A stretch of DNA of 64,000 nucleotides from Chlorokybus atmophyticus. Taxonomy: Eukaryota; Streptophyta; Chlorokybophyceae; Chlorokybales; Chlorokybaceae. Location of the stretch: assembly GCA_009103225.1 (NCBI GenBank), contig RHPI01002069.1:1524329-1588328 (forward strand). The letters run 5' to 3'. Under the pieces are notes generated by a model. That model did no database searches and had not been told where the DNA came from. It saw only the letters and a program-made list of their open reading frames with translations. This document shows, piece by piece, positions 57,152 to 64,000 of this stretch (position 1 is its first letter; each line of letters begins with the position of its first letter). The position numbers and the translations under genes were made by a program.

Positions 57152-59561
57152 ATGCTGGCGCGAGGCGTCCGGGTGTACGGGCGGAACAGAGCGCGAGTGC
57201 TGTCGTCGTCGCCGCCGCATTGGCAAGCAGGACTGGGAGGAACAGGCGGAGCAGCAGGCGGCGAAGACGAGCAGAGGGGCGGCGGCACAGAGTCAAGGCG
57301 TTGGCTGTCGCTGTCGTCGTCGTCGCTGCTGACGCCTGCGTCGGCGACTGCGTCTTACGGGCCAGGATTCTGCTTGCGTTCTTCTGCGCATCACCAGCTC
57401 GGGCGCTTCAGTAGCCGGAGTTTTGCGAGCTCCGCCGTCAACGATGACGACACTCAGCTCGCAGTGGTCGACCAGGCGCAGCAGGTGAGATTGGGGAGTT
57501 TTTGGCAACATCAGAGCAATGCTGCTGCATGCACGGTATCATCATCATCATCATCATCATCATCGCACTTCAGTACAGTACATGTCACGAGCCCGTTCAA
57601 GTTGCCGTTGAGATAGGACCCACACGCTCACTAGGCAGCTGCGCGCTCTGCAGAACGACATTGCAGTCTCGCATGCCTGCCTGCCTGCCTGCCTGCCTTC
57701 AAAATGCTTACACGGCACATCGCATGGATTCACATGCATGCACGCATGCACGATGATCCTACCGCAAGCATATCCCGTGTGCTGGCGCAGGTGCAGGATG
57801 CGGCTGCGGTGTGGAGCGACCAGCTGGAGTCGTCGCTGACAGAGGCCGCCGCGGCCGCCTCCCCGCACGTGAACGAGGTGTCCGCCATCGCCGACCAGAG
57901 CTGGCTGCCCGTGGTCGCGCTTCAACAACTCATTGAAGCATTCCACGTATACGCACATTTGCCATGGTACGCACGGTCGCAGTCGTGCATTGTCAACTTC
58001 AATGTGCCGTGTGGGGTGGGAGAGAGAGGGCGAGAGACTGTCTCTGGATGCAGGTGGGGAGCGATAGCGGCGACAACGGTGGCGCTGAGGGCGCTCATGC
58101 TCCCGCTCGTCATACGGCAAATGAAAGTCACCGCACGCCTCTCGGTGCGTGACACTGCTTTGTGCACCGACGACTGTGTCGTGTTGCTTGTGTCACGGCG
58201 CAGCTTGTCGGTTTGCGATGCTCATGTGGTGGTCCTGCAGTTGATGCGCCCGCAAATGGAGAAGCTCAAGGAAGAGCTCGATGCCGGGGTAAGATGACGA
58301 TGCTGCCGCTGAACACAGTTTGAACGAATTGCTGCAGCTGTGATTCACTTCCAGTACCTAAGAGACTTGTCGTGCAGTTGGCGAGGAAGGACCCGCAGGC
58401 GCTTGCAAACTACCAGACACAGCTCAAGGCGCTGTTTGCCAAGTAAGGCCGATGTATGTCAAAAGCAGCGTCCATGCGTTTTAGCGGATGGATGCTGCTC
58501 TAGTTTTCCAGCCATGCAATGAAGAGAGCACTGCGCAAAGCATTGCCTCTCACCCGGCATCCGCAACAGGCACCAGGTTTCGCCCTTCAAGATGTTTGGA
58601 ACCATGATCATTCAAGCGCCGCTGTTCATATGCTTCTTCCTGGCGGTAAGCGCGTGGTTCTAGCAGTGAGTGGGACGCACAGTGAGTGACTCTGCAACTG
58701 AGTGTCCGTGTCACCACCTCCACCCTAAATGGGTTTGTGTGGTTGTCAGATCCGTCGCATGGCGGAGGGCATCCCGTCGTTTGCTGAAGGCGGCCCTTGG
58801 TTCCTGTCCAACCTCGCGCAGGCGGACCCCACGTACGTCATGCCGGTGCTGACGGGGATGTCGCTCCTCCTCACGGTTGAGGTATGTCGTTGTCGCGGAG
58901 TGCTCAGTACTTGCGAGACGTGCTGTGTACTGATGTTGTGAAATGTGCACACAAGCTCGGTGCGATGGACGGCATGGAGGGCCAGGCCCCCGAACAGCTG
59001 AAGAGGATGAAAAACATGTTCAGAATCATGGCTGTGGCGATGGTCCCGCTCACTGCCAACTTGCCAGCGGTACGTGGGCATGCGAGTTCACACCCAGTCC
59101 CCACATCAATACCAGTGCAAATTGCGAGTGCTCAGCTTTAAGCACCACTTCCCCGCTTGTGCAGGGAATCTTTGCGTACTGGTTGACATCCAACATCTGC
59201 TCGCTCGCACAAACAGCAGGTGCGCCATTTTGGTATTGTTTTCGTGTCACAATTTGCTCAGCAGAACACGCAATCAACCTCAACATCTGTTTGGCACTGC
59301 GCAGGGATTCGGTTTTTGGGGTTGCGTAAAAAGTTTGGCATTCCAGAGACGTCGCACCTGAGCAAAGCCGCCAAGGACGCCGTGCAGTCCACCGTGGCCT
59401 TGGCGTCCGCCACCCCCACCCCCGCGGCCGCAACCGCAGCAGCAGCAGCTACTACTCTCGTGGGACAGCAACAGCAACAGCAACAGCAACAACAACGACA
59501 ACAGCAGCAGCAGCAGAGCAGTCGTCAGAACAAAAAGGGCGCGCGTAGGCGAGTTAGGTGA
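57152..59561 (+). CDS. OXA1: mitochondrial OXA1 (YidC/Oxa1 insertase)
   Basis: Ten exons join in phase to 448 residues: 57152-57484, 57791-57966, 58054-58144, 58241-58288, 58378-58442, 58570-58645, 58750-58881, 58956-59069, 59165-59219, 59305-59561. OXA1 inserts mitochondrially and nuclear-encoded proteins into the inner membrane. The N-terminus is a mitochondrial presequence (MLARGVRVYGRNRARVL; later RFSSRSFASS). Core motifs are LPWWGAIAATTVALRALMLP, VIRQMKVTARLSLMRPQME, KHQVSPFKMFGTMIIQAPLF, GPWFLSNLAQADPTYVMPVL, VELGAMDGMEGQ, MVPLTANLPAGIFAYWLTSN and LGLRKKFGIPET. Five membrane segments are expected. The C-terminal tail is Ala- and Gln-rich (long CAG/CAA run near 59466-59516) and ends in basic residues, as in ribosome-binding OXA1 tails. 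The next in-frame upstream start would be non-ATG. Exon 8 uses an AAG acceptor. Confidence 0.93.
57538..57565. repeat. ATC microsatellite in OXA1 intron 1
   Basis: About nine ATC/TCA units shortly after the intron 1 donor. Confidence 0.9.
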
Positions 59562-60366
59562 CGCACGATTAGGCATGCAAGGTGTGCGTTGTGAGCATGT
59601 TAGGCATATATTGTGAGCGCATTCGCTCTCAAGGGTTAGAATCTGTTGTAACACCAGTGCAGCGACAAGTGGTGAAGCTGCGCTCATCATACTTGGCAGC
59701 AGTGTGCATTGTTTGAGGATCGCCACCTCCCGATACACCCTATCTGGCAAAGTTTTCAGACGGCGAGTGATGCCCGTGGTAGTAAAGTTAGTCTTAGTTG
59801 GCTGTTTGCTGTGACAGTAAAACAGCGGTACAAGAAGGTGCAATGGATTACACGCAATGTACATACAATGTGGTGTATGAAGGCGCATGCAACGAACATG
59901 CGCGCGAGCAGCATATAGCGTGCTGGCAGTCATTGCCATTCAGTAGTTTACCACCGGGCTGACCTATGTGTTGGTGTGATACTGAAAGACATTTCTGTTC
60001 CAATGAAAACATTGTTCCTTGTTGATGTTGGCCTACAAGCTGTTTCGAGACACACAAAGGCAAAGGGAGCCATCAGATGCCAAGCCAAACCCTTTGCAAA
60101 TCGGTCAACACCCGGCACAAATGAAGATGCACTGGTGTTTGTATTTTACATCAAGTTCAGCAACACATAAGCTCGTGTATTGATTAGATGCTAAGCCAAA
60201 CCCTCTGCAAATCGGCCAAGGCCCGGAACAAAAAAAATGAAGATGCATTTACGTTTTGAATTTATACCAAGTTTAGCACATGAGCTCGTGTATTAATTGC
60301 CCATGCAGATTAGACACGCGTATATGCATATGTTTACATGCACCCACATGTAATATATTGCATGCA

Positions 60367-60370
<4 letters not shown>
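59562..60370. other. 3' flank of OXA1, gene-free
   Basis: No gene is supported. A segment (around AGATGCCAAGCCAAACCCT) at 60076 is repeated at 60187 with changes, about 110 bases apart. Confidence 0.5.
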
Positions 60371-60412
<42 letters not shown>

Positions 60413-60439
60413 NNNNNNNNNNNNNNNNNNNNNNNNNNN

Positions 60440-60520
<81 letters not shown>

Positions 60521-60535
60521 TCTCTCTCTCTCGTC
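60371..60535. repeat. CT microsatellite with assembly gap
   Basis: (CT)n on both sides of 27 Ns at 60413-60439, so the true length is unknown. Confidence 0.97.
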
Positions 60536-63500
60536 TTGCACTAGCAAATCACATCAATTGCACTACAGGCAAACTCCCTTAATTGACCTCCTTTTTACGT
60601 TGATGCCACGGATCTTGCATCTTTACGCCGTCCATTATCCGCTTGGCTTCAATCTCATAAGGAAAGTGCTGCTCAATTTGGATGCATTGCAATCCACGCA
60701 ACATATCTTGCAAATATTGCTCGAAAGATTGTTATCCACTAGAGACGAGGACCAATTGTATTATTTTAGATATAAAGCTACTGCAGGCAGTCATTGATGG
60801 CCACACTCGCACGCCAATTCGGTCGACGACGACGACAAGCATGCAAATGCTACAACGAATCATGACAAATGACTTGTTGACTCAACACTTCATGTCATAC
60901 AAGTCATTTGTTTCATCTCACTGACTATTAATTGAGTTTAATAAAGATTCAACAACCATTATTACAAGTGGAACAATGCTTTGATATACACGTAAAGTTG
61001 TTACAAACAATTGTCCATTGCCGTAATACGACATACATTGTAGCTTACACTTACGTTGTAAGTTTTGCTAGCCAATACTTCAACTTGTGTGAAAACGAAA
61101 CATTATGTTAAAATGAAAATCAACTCGTGTAAAGTTGAATATGTTGTGAAATACGTTGCGATATTACGTCCAAAGAACAATTGCCATTCAAGTTGAATGT
61201 TACCGGCATCAACCTAATGCTTGACCAATTGTTGCGCCAAGTTGATTGAGTTTTCAAGTGAGAAAACTCAAAGCGAGAAATGTCATGCCACTATGTGTCC
61301 CACCGTCGGTATGCCAGCAGTTGGAACTTGTGGCGCAACACCAAAAGTTGCGCCAAATTGCAGCGCCAGAAGCACGAAAGGACGCTCTGTCCTGCATGCC
61401 GTGTCCTAGACTGGCGAGAAGCGGTTTGGACTTTGGATGACGCGTCGGTGACACAGGGCGCGACACCTTGGCGGAAAGCTGCGACAGTCATTTGGCGCTC
61501 GTAACGCCCGCAACTCACTGGCTGAACGCAGGCACAGATGGCGTTAATCTCCCAACGTCACCCGCAGGCCAATAGACTTCCGGAAACCAGCTCCCAACCC
61601 GTTCTGCTGCTGGCAGTTAGGACGGCCTGCCTAACTCAGTGTCAACGGTGCAACCTCCGGGGCTTGGTGGAAGACGCATGCTCCGTGGACCACGGACCGT
61701 GGTGCAACTGGCGACTCAGCGTCTTGCTGTTATGTGGTACTAGATCTTGTAAGATACCAGGTAGGGCACTAGTGCACTTCCCGCAATCTTTTCAAATAGT
61801 TTGCTGTGTCAGCCCGTGTATCTTTTGCACTCTTCAAGTTACGCGCGCACTGTAGATGTAAAATTGCAAGTATAGCATGAAGCACTGCACAAATACGTGC
61901 TGGTGCTAGCAGGTGATCCCTGGTCCTTGCTGCTGTTCTCCCCTTCCCCCAACCCCCTCCCTTTCTCACTTGCGTCTAGCTAGTGCACACAGCTAGAATA
62001 ATGGGCCCCCGCACCCCGAGTTGTTGCTGCTATGTTATGTGATGCCATGTGCCTTATCTTCAATAAAGGCCCCTTTATCGTTGTGCCTTATATCAAAACG
62101 GATGTTTTGGTTGGTGACAATGTCAATACATTACCTACGAGTGCATTTTGTGCTTTATGGTCAAAAACGATGACGCGCGCAATGTTTACGATTTATGCTA
62201 GGCATGCATTGAATATGGCATTTACGCCATAATTTCATTAATTTTGTCTTTAATCTACATATGAGCCTGATAGGTAGATCATGAGGCTTTATACATATAG
62301 TATAAAATAAACAAATAAAGTTGTTGTGAAGATGAAAATCTTACAACATTGCTCACTCGAATCATAGCATTAACAGTCCTTGACTTATATAACCGGTGAA
62401 AGGAGTATTAATGACAACTGCAAATTGTGTAACATTTGTTAACAAACATTCGCAATATGCTATATTTTTAATCTCATAAGTAGTGTCCTTTAAAGGGTCA
62501 TCGCACATTTTGCAAGTAATGGATTGCAATAGACATGCACATACAGTTATAGTATATGTGTTATAACCATACTAGTATTTGAACAACGTCTTTCACAGCT
62601 TCAGTAAATAAATCATCGAATTACTTTTCGTTAAAAGATTCACAACATATATGCAGCTGTTGCATATGTTGTCATAATATATGACGACATATAAATATAT
62701 ATGTCGTCATATATATATGACGACATACATGAAAATTGTGGCTCCACATGTAATAGCAACTGCGCTAGCATTGTGTATGGTTACAAGTGGTTACGCTTTC
62801 TTTTCATTGTATGTATGTCGGATGTCATGTAGTGTACCATGAATGTTAATTTGTATGATGGAGTTTTATAGGAAGTCACTGCAGTCAGGAGAGAGCGAGA
62901 TTGCCATGACCCATCAGTGCATGGCCCATGAGTGCAACTAGTTGCAGGCCTTGATACTTCAGCAATGTGGAGCTTGGAGTTTGCCTGAAGTACAAGAGTC
63001 AAGCCATCCAGGTCTGACTGGTTTGGGTGACTGACACTCTGCGGAAGCCATCTCTTGGAGGGGCAGAAGCAGTGAGGATCGTCGGTTAGAACCCATCAGT
63101 GACGTAAGGCGACCCTTGTGCAAGCGGCTGTGTATGTCAATCCACATAGGGGATGGCGACAGGTGATTGACCGAGCACAGGAACAGACAAAATTAACCTC
63201 TCCACGTCACCCATGGAGTTTGTTCATTGCGGAAATCGCCTCCCAAGATCACCGACAGCGCTGCGTACTTGCTGACCTAGGACAGGTGTACTACCCAACT
63301 AGTAAAAACTCAATGCCAAATGCAATAGAGTGAGAGATGCGGTTGGTTGGTCTTCTTATCCCTCCCACATTGCCGCGAAGAAGGGGGTTGGGGTGGTGGT
63401 TGGGGTGGGGGTGTTATCATCCAATAAAAGGAATTGCAATGGAATAACACGCACCAGAGCGTACAACCAATTTCATGCATGTGGACACTACAGTACTCGA

Positions 63501-64000
63501 TACTTGAGCTTGTGCGCATCCATGCCATGTATTGCAACACATGAACTCCGTGTCACATGATGATAACATGCACACAACGCAATGCATTTGGATCATTGGC
63601 TCATCATGTTTCTAAATGGCTACTACGCAGTTGACGCATCGCACAAGCTGTATGATGTTGCTGTCATGTAAGCACAACCATTATTGTATCTCATGATGTT
63701 CGTCGCATATGCAGCTTTGCCCAACGCACATGATGCGCAACTTAACAATGAATTGTGCTTTAAGAGCTAAATTGATGTAAGCTATATGCGTATCATTGAG
63801 TGTGGAGCATAAGCAAATGCAGTACAAAGATCATATGCTTAAGTGAAGCGTGCAAATTAATCCACTTAGGTGCCCTTGGCGTGAGGCCCATGCAGCTGAT
63901 GCATGATAGCGTGCATAGTTGAGTGGTTGTGATGCGATACTTTGTTGTTGTATTGAGAATGTGTATAGAAAATGAACGAAGACGTTGTGTACTGGGAAGG
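60536..64000. other. gene-free stretch to the window end
   Basis: No gene is supported on either strand. 61230-61950 is more GC-rich with ORFs of up to 105 codons on both strands but no recognisable motifs. 62200-62760 is AT-rich with strong inverted repeats (listed separately). Confidence 0.5.
62642..62714. repeat. two adjacent hairpin-forming inverted repeats
   Basis: The first has arms ACAACATAT (62642-62650) and ATATGTTGT (62664-62672) with a further internal ATGCA/TGCAT pair. The second has perfect 17-base arms (62677-62693 and 62698-62714) around ATGACGACAT with a 4-base loop, and a third copy of the arm follows from about 62711. Confidence 0.85.

Noticed and set aside
1-64000. CRISPR arrays, bacterial operons, riboswitches, rRNA genes
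   Set aside because: None seen; repeats here are transposon or microsatellite derived and gene structure is eukaryotic.

Overview
This is nuclear DNA of a eukaryote, most likely a green alga. The window holds a chloroplast-type RbcX gene with a transit peptide, a plant-type (RBL13-like) rhomboid fragment, a Tubby-like protein, a mitochondrial OXA1, short GT-AG introns with some GC-AG introns, a tRNA-Lys, and large amounts of decayed transposon sequence. I cannot name the species. Single Ns and N blocks inside CT or C runs mark assembly gaps in simple repeats.

Layout. 0-6.6 kb is host-gene territory: a truncated rhomboid gene, tRNA-Lys(CUU) on the minus strand, the two-exon RBCX gene, and the 3' part of an unrecognised multi-exon gene. 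6.6-34 kb is a nested transposon graveyard. It holds two DIRS-like elements (tyrosine-recombinase retroelements), copia-type gag fragments and several solo LTRs, a hAT-like fragment, and a degenerate Ty3/gypsy element on the minus strand. 34-48 kb has a CT microsatellite, decayed exon-like pieces, a Helitron relic (HUH Rep plus PIF1 helicase, minus strand), an intron-bearing DDE-type transposase, a Cys-rich transposase-tail-like ORF, and an ACAC-rich minisatellite. 49.3-51.1 kb is a tandem array of a miniature LTR element (called TRIM-1 here) with a second family (TRIM-2) inserted in it; both have TG...CA terminal repeats, PBS, PPT and 5-bp target duplications. 52.5-59.6 kb returns to host genes: an eight-exon Tubby-like gene and a ten-exon OXA1 gene, both on the plus strand. 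59.6-64 kb shows no supported gene.

The three resolved host genes have separate jobs: RBCX in Rubisco assembly in the plastid, OXA1 in inserting proteins into the mitochondrial inner membrane, and the Tubby-like protein probably in phosphoinositide-linked membrane or cilium functions. Nothing suggests they form a pathway. The most notable features are the nested TRIM families, whose insertion history can be read base by base from their target duplications, the use of GC-AG introns in host genes, and LTRs whose U3 regions carry dense TTGAC arrays before a TATA box.
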